Source: Phanerodontia chrysosporium
Taxonomy: Eukaryota; Basidiomycota; Agaricomycetes; Polyporales; Phanerochaetaceae
NCBI GenBank assembly: GCA_001910725.1
Contig: MJGA01000004.1
Span: 62,001 to 126,000, forward strand
DNA: 64,000 bases
Direction of reading: 5' to 3'
Position 1 is the stretch's first letter. Each line of letters begins with the position of its first letter. A program made the position numbers and the translations under genes. Below, in pieces: positions 23,659 through 33,474 of the stretch. The notes below the pieces were generated by a model. The model ran no database searches and was not told the DNA's origin. It was given only the letters and a program-made list of their open reading frames with translations.

Positions 23659-24345
23659 TTTTTTTCTCGTCCGCAGGCTGTCGTCATGGATCATTATTTT
23701 TGGCTGGCCAATCATCGCGTTGATTGGGTGCCCTGGTGTATGTGGCGGTGACGACATCGCCACCGCGTTTCGTGCCTCGTCCACTGTTTCCTGTGCTGTG
23801 AGCAATCAAAGACTCTTTCCGGCGCGCAGCGGAGATAATAAACAAGAGGCCACTGCGCTCCGCTTCGTGGTTATCAGGGCAAGAGTGTAGTGTGAGACAT
23901 GTGACATAAGAAATAAAGAAAAGATAAAAGATAAACCTCCAAACAAAACAGAACTGCCCGCGCGATTCAATGAGGAGTGTGAAGGGCTGAGAGTGGCGTG
24001 AGCGCGCTGCGCGCGTCCGATGTGCAAGGTGGTCATCTCGGCCGTGAGTCTTGGGAGTCAGTTACGGAGCTGGCATGTCAGGTGGCGGTCACGAGATCGA
24101 CGATGTCAGAATGAATAGGGCACATGGATAGAGTATATAAGAAGGCGGCAGGTAAGAGGGCTGGAGGCCAAAGGATAAGCAAGAGGATAGAAGACGACTA
24201 CTTACTTTCACGCGATGTGCTTAATATATGAGATATACGGTCTCGAAGACGACATGGTCTCCAATTCTCTCCCTTCACCTGCGACATACCCTCGGATACC
24301 CCTTCCTTACGGCTCGCAAGGCCAGGCCGGAGACACCCAACTGCC
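23659..24345. other. Intergenic, no gene seen
   Basis: 687 bp between tRNA-Ala and the HKD gene. An A-rich patch lies at 23908-23950 and a possible TATA-like TATATAAG at 24134. No protein-like frame. Confidence 0.45.
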
Positions 24346-26640
24346 ATGCCTTCAGACCAAGTATACCAGCTCGCCACTTCTCAGAAGACAGTGAGCGGAG
24401 CGTTGAAAGAGGCCCTCGCGACCGACCCGAAAGCCCGGATCCTCGACGTCGCGGACAAGGTCTTTCCCGAGAAACCAGAGACCGCAACGCGCTCAAAGCA
24501 CCTTCGGACGCACGATGAGTTCACTGCCGAGGAGCTCGACATTGCGGAAAAGTGTGGGAGGTTCCCGTACACGCCAAGTGACCTGTTCCTGAAGGTGTGT
24601 CTCGTATGCTGTGGATGCTCTCGACGAATTACGAGCCTTGCGCAGATATACAGCAACGTTCTTGATACCCTCGAGCATGGCCCGCTCAAAAACATGTGCT
24701 CCCCTTGCCTTATGGGCTCTTCTGGAGTCGTGTCCATGTCTATCGTGTCCTTGTGTGTAGCATCACTTTTCCGCCACCTTGCAGTCTCCTCATTACTGAC
24801 AGAATTCCCGACATTATGCGCTACTACAAGGAGCTAATCATCAATGCCAAACACGAAGTCTTCCTTGCCACAAACTACTGGGAACCAAGCTGGGGCTCGC
24901 ACTTGTACGTATACCCTTGGTCTGGCTCCCGCAACCGCGTTCTGACGCGAAGTTAGCATCCATGACGCGCTCATTGAACTTTCACAACGCCACGCTAACC
25001 GTCCCGCAAACGAGCGACCTGTCGTGAAGCTCATCTTCGACCGCGGCAACCCGAAGCAGGTCATCCGCAATCACCAACGCGTCGAACCCTCTGACTGGGC
25101 CGGGCTCGGTCTACCTGCTCAGGAAGAACTCGGTGGCATCCACTTCGAAGTCATGAACTACCACCGCCCGATCATGGGCACCTTTCACGCCAAGTACATG
25201 GTCATCGACCGCCGCTTTGCGTGTATCTCGTCGAACAACATTCAGGACCGCGTCAACCTCGAGATGAACGTGCACCTCGAGGGCCCCGTCGTCCAGGCGT
25301 TCTACGACATGGCGCTCCTCAGCTGGGGAGAGGCCATGGACCCGCCGCTCCCTCTCATTCTCAACCCCGAGCTCAGCCAGGAGCGTGCAGGAGACGAGGA
25401 CTGCTTCGAAGAAGCGAAGCGCATGAAAGAGGAGCTCATCCGGAAAAGTGCAGACGCCATTCCAACCCATCCTGGTCTGTACTGCTCCGCGACCTTCAGT
25501 TAGGGCCTCGCTGACAGAATGTGCAGAGACTCCGAACCCTGATCAGGCGGATGCGAACCCTATTGAGACGACAGCAGACCCATCGCCGTCGCCGTCGCCG
25601 TCTCCTCAGCCGGAGGGCACCAGTGGCCAGAATACGCACAACCCTGTGAAACGCGAGCATGAGAAGCACATGGAAAAGAAGAAGGCCAAGGAGCGGACAC
25701 AGCCTATGACGGACTTTACGCTCATTCGTGCCGAGGGCTTTGAACCATTCGTTCTGCACGAGCGCCACGACCCGGTGCCGATCGCAATGGTCAATCGTGC
25801 GCCGCATGGAAGTGAGTTTGATTTCACTGTACGCTTCGTGCATACCCTGACAAATCTCCAGCACCGGGCCACGCCGACGTCGATGTGCCGCAGAATGTCG
25901 CTTGGGAGTCAGGTATCCGTCTTGCAGAGAAGAGCGTCTTCATGTACGATCAACCCTCTCTGCTGTCTCTCTCACATGGCTGACATTTGACACAGCCAAA
26001 CGCCGGACTTCAACGCGCCCGAGGTCGTCGATGCGGTGCTTGACGCGTGCCGGCGCGGCGTCGTCTGCACGCTCTACGTGTGCCTCGGGTACAATGACCA
26101 GGGCGAGATGCTGCCCATGCAAGGCGGCACGAACAGCAAGGTGTACGCGAAGATGTGCGAGGTGCTGAACAAGGAGAGCGAGGCGTCGGGCCAGGACATC
26201 CGCAAGAACCTGCGCGCATGCTGGTACGTCGCCAAGGACCGCGACCGGCCGATCGACGCGAGCAAGAAGGAGCGGAGCTGCCACGGTGCGGTCCCCTGCC
26301 CGTTCCCCCATCCATGCGTCGCTGACAGTCTTACAGTGAAGTTCTGCTGCATCGACGAGCAGGTGACGATCCTCGGAACGGGAACCAGGACGCGCAGAGC
26401 TGGTACCACTCGCAGGAGGCGAACGTGATGGTCGACTCGTCTGCGCTCGCGCGCGAGTGGCTCGCGGCGCTGAACCACAACCAGAACTCGGGCACCCTCG
26501 GCGAGGTCGGACGCGACGGCATCTGGCGCGACGCCGCGGGCAACGAGGTCACGAGCAGCGGCGGTATGGGCGGCCCCCTTAATGTCGTGAAGGGCATGCT
26601 CAATGCCGTCGCGCGCGTGCAGGGTAAGGGAGGGTTCTAG
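24346..26640 (+). CDS. Phospholipase D-family (HKD) phosphodiesterase
   Basis: A multi-exon gene starting MPSDQVYQLATSQKTVSGAL. It has both HxKx4D motifs of the PLD superfamily. The first is in TFHAKYMVIDRRFACISSNN. The second is HVKFCCID, created across the intron that ends near 26337, then a downstream NQDAQSWYHSQE block. EVFLATNYWEPSWGSHL precedes motif 1. The family cleaves or transfers phosphodiester bonds in phospholipids or nucleic acids; the substrate here is not evident. A low-complexity acidic and proline/serine linker separates the halves. The frame breaks once at 26377-26378, where two A stand for an expected three. No signal peptide is obvious. Confidence 0.82.
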
Positions 26641-27235
26641 GTGGGACCTTCGGACTGTGGAGTGTTTGAATTATTCTTAACGATGCATGGTCCGAATCGC
26701 GATGAGTTTTCAATCGTATTTAGTATGTTGGAATTCGGTTAGTTCAGGGTCCGCTGTAGGCAGCTCTCTTGACTTGCCCTGTTCAAGAGGTAGAAGTGCC
26801 TTAACCGACGGTTACCGACACGCTAACGATCATCTACGCCTGGGTAGGGTGCCCCTGCGCGACCCCCGCCGGCGCAACTTTCGGCTTCGGGAGACACATC
26901 CGCTCGGCCAGTGCTTTCTCGCATGTGAGGATAGCCTCAGTCCTCGACACTTTTACTATCGTACCAGCGGGGCACGTGAGTCTGGCAGGGGCAACAGCAG
27001 ATAGCAACTAGGGCAGGCCCTCGCTGGGGCACGCTCGGGACCACACGGCCGATGTGACAGCAGTCTAGCGGTAGGAGCCTGCTCGCGTAGAAGAGATGGC
27101 ATGGTGCAGCAGAGCACAGGATTAGTGCTACATGTCTATCATACAGTCCAACGAAACGAGTGGGCTTGGCGTGCAGTGTTCATGCTGTCGTGAAGAAAAT
27201 GTCCAGATGTCGAAGTCGTATGAGATCGCGCGTGC
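26641..27235. other. Intergenic, no gene seen
   Basis: Convergent 3' flanks of the HKD gene and Kre9-like protein 1. No protein-like frame or RNA fold recognised. Confidence 0.45.
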
Positions 27236-27806
27236 TCAGTGGAGCGGGCCCTTGATGGTGAACTGCTGACCCCAGTTGCCCGAATCGCCCCAGACTGACC
27301 GCAATTGTCAGCATTATGTGTGCATATATGAAGCTATAGTTTGGTACTCACGGACGAGGCTGTAGTCGCTGGCCGTGTAGACCTCAGGGACCTTGACTTT
27401 GGCGTGGCCGTCGCGCAGGTGGACGTTCCAAGCGAGGAGAACTAGAGAGTACCTGTCAAGACCTGCCATCGCGCAGCTAAGAGACAGATGTAACTCACTG
27501 GGCGTCTCGAAGTCTCCCGAACGGAGCGTGATGCGGCCGTCGTTGCCGCCCCCAGTGATGTTCACGGGGGCGTCCTTAGTTTCCCTGTACACACACTTGA
27601 GCTCATTGCAGCAGCGAGGAAGAGTAGAAGTCCCCCACTTACCACTTGACAGTGTACGTCTTTCCAGACTCCCAGACCGTGCCCTTGGTTGGGTACGTCA
27701 TGTGGGGAGTCCAGACGTCGCGAGTCTCGAGTTCGGCGGGTGCAGCATTGGCAACTTTGGAGACGGCGCCGAAAGCGACAACAGCGAGGATGGCAGAGAA
27801 CTTCAT
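27236..27806 (-). CDS. Kre9/KNH-like small secreted protein 1
   Basis: Four exons with conserved intron positions give about 133 residues. A signal peptide (MKFSAILAVVAFGAVSKVAN) leads into one Ig-like domain of the Kre9/KNH N-terminal type. Its motifs are WTPHMTYPTKGTVWESGKTY, NITGGGNDGRITLRS, VPEVYTASDYSLV and LWGDSGNWGQQFTIKGPL. Proteins with this domain act in or on the cell wall, in yeast in beta-1,6-glucan assembly; here there is no Ser/Thr-rich or GPI tail, so a small secreted protein is likely. Closely related to copy 2 (51090-51658) and more distantly to copy 3 (57678-58252). Confidence 0.85.
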
Positions 27807-28892
27807 GTTGAAAAGTAAAGATTAAACAGAGGTTGGATAGAAGAGTGAAATAAAGCGGTTAGTTTGAGAAGATGAAAGAAGAGTGCTGGTGGAGAATCTC
27901 ACCGCACTCTCCGTCTGCTCTTATAGGTCTGCCCACCGGAATCAATGGTATGCACGCATACGTCTCCGGCAAACGCTGACCGCGAAAGCATGCGATGCGT
28001 GGCGGAACGCAGAGCGAGGGCGGTGCGACCTGCGTAGACCCGACGCCGCTCCCGACCGGACTTTCGCGCGGAGCCGCCTTTGAGTGCAGAAAGCCGGCTG
28101 TACCTCTAGACAGAGCATATTTCACTTCTTCGCCGGAGCACAAACCATGCGTGAGCATCGTTTGCGCGACGCTTCTATTTGTGATACTTCAAATTGGGCT
28201 GGCGAGAGGTACCGGCGATATCAAGGAATTAGACTGGACAGACGCACTGTCGTCAAACGCCGCGTTCTCCCGCGCAGATATTTCGTATCGTGTCTGGATG
28301 TAACCAAGAGCCAGTGCAACGAACGATGCTATCACTGTCCTGGCAGCTCTTCATTTGTCGGGTCCTAGTGACGCAGATAGCAATGGGCCCATATGTGCGG
28401 TACACACCTCACAAATCACGCCATAGGAACAAGACTTGGAGACTTGTATTCCGCGCAGTATCTTCGTGGTGGACAGTCTTGGAAGTCGACGTTCGCGACA
28501 AAACACAGATATGGGTCTGATGCGCCGACGTGACGAGAACGTTTGAGACGTGAGACGTGATGGCGCATCATTTTTGGTCGGCATCCTGCGCGATGCCGTT
28601 CATGCTCGCCAAGGACGGGATTCCATGTTCTTGAGCGGTTGTGGTAGAGTCCTGCGCTTTCATTGCCCCAAGTCAAACATAATGATGATCTCTGGTAAGT
28701 ACGCCTCGCTTGTCCAGTCATGGTTAGCTCCTTACCCGGACCTCAAGCTTCAGAAGCCAAAACGGCACATAGAATGCCTTGAGTAGATATGCTTCTGTCG
28801 CCGAGTCGCGGCCCACATGCCCTCAGCATAGCCTTGACTCTATCTAACTCTGCCTGTTCTCGCTCCATCTCAACGTCCTCTCGCGAGAAAGT
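27807..28892. other. Intergenic between Kre9-like 1 and P450 no. 2
   Basis: Divergent region with the promoters of both genes. The part nearest Kre9-like 1 resembles the promoter of copy 2 (see the conserved block). TTATAGG near 27922 lies at a TATA-like distance from the start. The right half has no recognised feature. Confidence 0.5.
27988..28052 (-). promoter_or_regulatory. Conserved upstream block of Kre9-like 1
   Basis: A 65-bp block 182 bp upstream of the start matches 58 of 65 positions at 50840-50904, which lies 186 bp upstream of Kre9-like 2. All seven differences are transitions, four of them at CpG. Conservation of position and sequence suggests the promoter was duplicated with the gene and may still bind the same factors. 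Confidence 0.6.
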
Positions 28893-29588
28893 ATGGCCAG
28901 CACGTCCCAGACAGCGTTTGCGACGCTCGGTGCGGCATGCTTGGGTTACCTCTTCGCCAAGATATATCGGTTCGTTGCTGCAGGTCGAAACTTGCATGGT
29001 CTCAAGAAGCTCCCCGGCCCACGCGGTTGGCCGTTTGTGGGCTATCTGAAAGCTGCTAAACGCCCTGCCTGGTTGAGCTACTGGCGATGGAGCGATGGAT
29101 ATGGTAAATCAGGAGATATGGATGCGAGATGATATAGGCCCACTAACATCTACTGCTAGACTCCGATGTTGTGGCATTCGATGTCTTAGGTACAACTGTC
29201 GTCGTTCTCAACAGCCTGAAAGCTGCGACCGAGCTCTTGGAGGCTCGTTCCGCGATCTACTCGGACAGGTCAGTCTGAACCCAATCATGCGATTGTATTG
29301 CTGACACGACCAGGCCCACGTTTGGTTTTACGATGCTCCGCGAGCTGTACGATGTTCAACTCTCATCTCTCCAGAGTTTGTTGACAATATGCATAGTGTG
29401 GGCTTCGACTGGAACATCACCGTCTCAGAATACGGCCCGTACTGGCGTGACAGTCGGCGCGCTTTTGCACACGCGTTCCACCCGCATGCTGTTGCCCGCT
29501 ATCGCCCTGCGGAACTAAAGGCGACCCATCAGTTTTTACGCGATCTTCTGAACGAACCGGAAGATTTTCACGGGCGCATTAGATAGTT
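28893..29588 (+). pseudogene. Cytochrome P450 no. 2, 5' part, split by KDZ insertion
   Basis: Exons encode about the first 200 residues: an N-terminal anchor (MASTSQTAFATLGAACLGYL), the hinge KLPGPRGWPFVGYL, then TTVVVLNSLKAATELLEARS and AIYSDRPTFGFTML. NITVSEYGPYWRDSRRAF and a helix ending FHGRIR follow. Introns sit at the same codons as in P450 no. 1. Coding stops at 29588, where the KDZ transposon begins; the gene resumes at 48827. The 8-bp target duplication covers the last exon bases and the GTT of the following donor. As assembled this allele cannot make an intact P450. Confidence 0.85.
29581..29588 (+). repeat. Target-site duplication, left copy (KDZ)
   Basis: AGATAGTT, repeated at 48827-48834 directly after the right end of the element. 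Eight bp is the usual target duplication for Zisupton/KDZ-type transposons. Confidence 0.85.
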
Positions 29589-30252
29589 CACCTGGACCTC
29601 ACTGATCTTGATGAAGATAAGCAGGGCGTACGCGGGGGGTTCGCCCTGCTTGCGTGCAGGGATCAACTACGTACTCTCACTACATATGAACTATCGTAGA
29701 GTTATCGTATTATGCTTTGGGAACGGCCCCTCCAGGCCCCAGGTCCTTTGCCCGCCGCGCCTCCGGGCGCTCCCAGCCATCAAACGATGACGTGGCCCCG
29801 TCCCGCCCATCAAATGTCCGTCCCCCGCCTTCCCTCGGCTACTCCCCGTGCCGGACACCCTTCGCCATCATTCCCGCCCCCGCGCTCATCGTCCCCCGCG
29901 ACGACGACGCCCTTTCCCTCTTATCTCGGCCATTTGTAAGCGGTTTTCGAGCGGGTTTGTTTTATATCAGTTGATATAATGTATCTGGGTTATTCTACAG
30001 TATATACAGAGTATAGCATGGTGCTACTCAGTGCAAAGTGATGCGGTGGCGGCGGGGGGCAAGCGCCCGCTGGGCGGGAGGGGAGGGACAGCGAGTCAGA
30101 GGCTCGGGGATGGCCGGGAGGGACCGGGACAGCGTCGTAAGCCACGACCACGCCATCGCGCGCAGATGCCGGCCATGCCGCGGGTGCCCGAGAACGACCG
30201 CCGCGCCGCGGATGCCCGCCGCCTCTCCCCGCCGTCTCTCCCCGCCGCCCTC
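29589..30252 (+). repeat. KDZ terminal inverted repeat, left
   Basis: 664 bp matching the reverse complement of 48162-48826 with only a few differences, for example six versus seven G at 29634-29639. Near the tip is a perfect 10-bp inverted repeat, AAGCAGGGCG and CGCCCTGCTT (29619-29651). Further in is an 8-bp palindrome, TTATATCA/TGATATAA (29962-29979). The outer half is GC-rich and has no gene. Confidence 0.9.
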
Positions 30253-31722
30253 ACAATACTCAGCGGAGTGTGTGCTGACGGTTCAGTCTGGCATTGAGGC
30301 AGTGTATGGCCGTGTGCGTGAGGGCCTCCGAGTGCAAGTCGGCGGCGACGGCCGTCCTTCGTAGCGCCATCAGCGCCATCAGTGCGCCACCAAGCTTGCA
30401 CTGCACATTGGCACGCTCACGCAAGGAGAGCACAGTTGTTAGATACTAGGAATACATTTGTATGTCTACACTGCTGTGGTAGCCTGCACCCCAACCTTGT
30501 TCTTCGTCCTTGCGTTGGGACCGCGCTTCTTGCCTTTGTCCTTGCGGGGCTTCTTGGCAGGTTGCTGCGGAGCGCCGTCGATCGTGAATGCGGCCTCGTG
30601 AGTGCGCGCGAGAGTAGTTGCTGCTGCTGCTGCTGCTGCTACGTCAGGCGTGGTACCAGGTTCAGAGGCCTCGGTCAAGGGAGTAGGCCCTAGGGCAGAA
30701 GGTGGGATGTTCTCTTCATTGTGCTGCTCGTTGACGGGTGCTGCACAGAAGCGGGTGTGGCCGGTCCGCCAGGCGTTGTAGAGGGTCTTGAGCTCGGCCA
30801 TGCTGTTGAACCTTCCAGGAGCTTGGAATACCGGGAGGGGCCAGTTCACAATGACGAGACCGTACTTCTCTGTGATAGCGGTGTCAAAGCTCTCGTAGTT
30901 CATCTTATTAACACAATAAGGACGAGCAGCCTCTCCTAGCATATCATCAGCAGATTTAATAGAGCGATGTGAGGACACTCACGGAGGGCGTTGAGGATCA
31001 GACTGCCGACCTTGTGCTTCAGTTCAAGGAGATCTTGAAGTGCAGTCTTCTTCGCGCCTGCGTGACAACGGATCTGATGATAAGGATCATGAACGCAAAC
31101 TGACGAACGTACCCGAGACACCCGAGAGAACAAACGACTCCAGCTTTCCGACATAGCGCCCGAATTCCATGTTGAATGTCAGCTGGAAGAAGTCGTCCAG
31201 CATCTCATCCGTGGACCATGTATGCGGGGCCATGTAGTCACTCTGATCCCCGCGCACACTTCCTATGAAGATGTGCATGCCGGTCCGCTCGTGGAGGGCC
31301 CAAGCCTGCAGTTTCCATCAGCTTATGCGCTCCCGCTGAGGAATGTAGGGACGCACCTCGCGTTGCAGCTTCTCGAGCGTCCCACGGCTGTCGTGGAAGC
31401 AGCTGATGGCAACGTTGTGCGGTGCGTACTTCTGATTCTGCCGACGATCGCTGAGTCTCTTCACGTCATCCTTCGTGTATTCAGAACGCTCCTCCGCCGT
31501 CATCGCCTTCCATTTCTCGCTGAGCAACGCGGAGTAGTTCCCGGCTCGCTCGCGCAGTTCACCTTGTCCCGCTTTTTCTGTGGACGACGTGTCAGTATTG
31601 TAGACTCCATGATAATAGATGATCACCTTCGTTTAACCGTCGTGTCTCCATTGACAAGAACGCGTTCCAGGTGCTGACTTCCCGAGATGAGTCGGCAATC
31701 TTGCTTTGCTGCATTAGAGTTT

Positions 31723-32322
31723 TGTCACAGTTTTTCGTCTTAACCCTTAGGGTTAGGGGCAGCAGGTGACAGAAGCGATTACTCCGAACTGTGACATGCA
31801 GAAGCGCTGGAGTGACAGCCCTAGGCTCGGGGCTGGTCACGTGATACGGCGGTCACGTGATGCGCACACGTGCGGTATCCCAGGGTCACATGGTCGAAGG
31901 TCTAGAAGCAGGCAAGGGTCTGGAAGCGCCGAGACACTCCGGAATGGACTAGAAAGTCCTGGAGGTCTCTGAACAGGTCCGGACAGTGCTGGAACGTTCT
32001 GGAGGTTTCTGGGACATCGTAGGAACATTTAGGAACGTGTAGGAGAATGTAGGAATGCCTGTAGGGCACTAGCCAATAGCGTAGTAGGTATTAGATAGCT
32101 AGGACCCTGAACACCGGTCCCTGGGGACCTGGTACACATGTATATAAACCCTGAGGGCTGGGGGTGCCTCCCCAGCTTCAATCTCATCGCATCTCGCCTC
32201 TCTAGTCTCTATACCTCGTCTTCAAGCTTGGCTACACCCTTTGTAGTCCAAGTAAACCTTTGCCAGTGAGTATTGCTGGTTGGTTTGGTGTATAGGCGCT
32301 AGGGCAGCGCATTTTTGTGATA
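31723..32322 (+). repeat. 5' LTR of chromovirus
   Basis: 600 bp, begins TGTCACAGTT and ends TTTTTGTGATA, so it lacks the usual CA end. I read it as identical to 39224-39823. U3 holds three CACGTG E-boxes (31838, 31854, 31867), a telomere-like inverted repeat at 31741-31755, a GAA-n2-TTC site near 31991, and a series of GTAGGA repeats near 32018-32070. A TATATAAA box is at 32141. Confidence 0.95.
32141..32184 (+). promoter_or_regulatory. LTR core promoter and predicted transcript 5' end
   Basis: TATATAAA lies at 32141-32148. Thirty-three bases downstream, at 32174, begins AGCTTCAATCT, the exact reverse complement of the primer-binding site. The distance fits a TATA-directed start, so the RNA probably begins at or near 32174. 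A 7-bp inverted repeat (GCTGGGG/CCCCAGC) lies just upstream. Confidence 0.7.
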
Positions 32323-32324
32323 GA

Positions 32325-32335
32325 AGATTGAAGCT
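32325..32335 (+). other. Primer-binding site, self-priming type
   Basis: AGATTGAAGCT begins two bases after the 5' LTR. It is exactly complementary over 11 bases to the predicted first 11 bases of the element's own RNA (32174-32184); pairing does not extend on either side. Tf1 and related elements prime reverse transcription with the first 11 nt of their mRNA, and the two-base gap suits removal of a dinucleotide by integrase. I saw no TGG start typical of a tRNA-primed site. Confidence 0.75.
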
Positions 32336-32629
32336 AGCCAACCTACTCCACCTTTGGTGGCCTAGGTTATTGCTTTGGGTTCTGGGGGGCTTGTTTGAAC
32401 AAGTGCTTTTGCGCTTTGTTCAGTTTTCTGCCGATCCACAGGCGTAAGTGGGCACTATAGTACCTTTTTAGGTACAGACAGGGGAACGTGGTGTAACCCA
32501 CCTCAGAGGGCTTTGCCTGCGGACGAGTAACCCCTGTTGTAGTGCTGGACTAAGGGTGTAATACCCTGTCCAACCAGTTTTAGCTGCGTGGCGTGGAAAC
32601 CCGCAGTAATACCCCTTTCTCTTCGTTGA

Positions 32630-33445
32630 GGGTTGGCTGGCAGGAAAGCCTTGCGCTTTGCCTGTGTGGAGAAGTTTTCTGGCTTGTGTACACAGGCTGA
32701 CCCGTGTTTACTAGTGCCTAAAGCTGCTAGGAACCGTTTTGTCCTTGCTAAGGACGAGAGCTCTGGCAAACCCTTGCTTGAGCGCATCAAGATCTCGAAC
32801 CTTCACCGCTTCAAAGACGTTGGGAAGCCGCGCCCTGCGTACAAACCTCGCACTACACCCTACACCCCTGTCCCTGGTCGTCGTGAAAGGCTTGCTCGTG
32901 AAGTAGACTTGAACGACTTCAAGCACCAGCTTCAGCTCGAAGACTATCGCAACGAACAGTGCAAGCGCCGCCTACTCGATCGCATCGCGAACGCCCCTCC
33001 CCCTCTACCCCTCATCGAACGTATTGAACCTCCCCCTACTCCCCCTATCGAAGTCAAACCCATTCCCAAAGACCTTCGCTTTCACACCAACACTCAGGTC
33101 CATCAGCTGCGCGACTACGGACGAAAGTTCAACGGCACCCTTAACCACTTGGGTCCGTTCTTTCAGAAGCTAGACGAGCAGCGTTTTCGAGTTGGGTTGA
33201 CTGAACACGAGCTCTACACCTTGGGCTTGTTCAAGGAGAGGTTCGACAACATTCGCAAACACCTTCAGACCATCGTCGAGACGAAGGAGTACACCACGAG
33301 GGAGTGGAAGAAGATTTCGAGGGATTTGAAGAAGGCAGGCGCACATAGCTTCGCTGAGCTTAAGCCACGCTTCGCTGAGCATTGCAGGGAGCTGATTCAG
33401 GAGTTGGGTGAAGATTGGTTGTTTTTGGAGAAGAACCTCGATTAG
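32630..33445 (+). CDS. Methionine-free leader ORF (ORF0) of chromovirus
   Basis: An open frame of 271 codons, from just after a TGA at 32627 to the TAG at 33443, with no ATG codon in it. Composition is protein-like: basic N-terminal third, a proline-rich centre with ERIEPPPTPPIEVKPIP, and a long helical C-terminal part (HELYTLGLFKERFDNIRKHL, HSFAELKPRFAEHC). Codon choice resembles gag. No ATG exists in any frame between the predicted transcript start and gag, so if translated it must use a near-cognate start such as the TTG at 32633 or another route. It lies in a different frame from gag, 29 nt upstream. I recognise no domain. Confidence 0.6.
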   Translation, partial: GLAGRKALRFACVEKFSGLCTQADPCLLVPKAARNRFVLAKDESSGKPLLERIKISNLHRFKDVGKPRPAYKPRTTPYTPVPGRRERLAREVDLNDFKHQLQLEDYRNEQCKRRLLDRIANAPPPLPLIERIEPPPTPPIEVKPIPKDLRFHTNTQVHQLRDYGRKFNGTLNHLGPFFQKLDEQRFRVGLTEHELYTLGLFKERFDNIRKHLQTIVETKEYTTREWKKISRDLKKAGAHSFAELKPRFAEHCRELIQELGEDWLFLEKNLD

Positions 33446-33474
33446 TTTTTGTATCTGCGCGTTTTTGAATCAAG

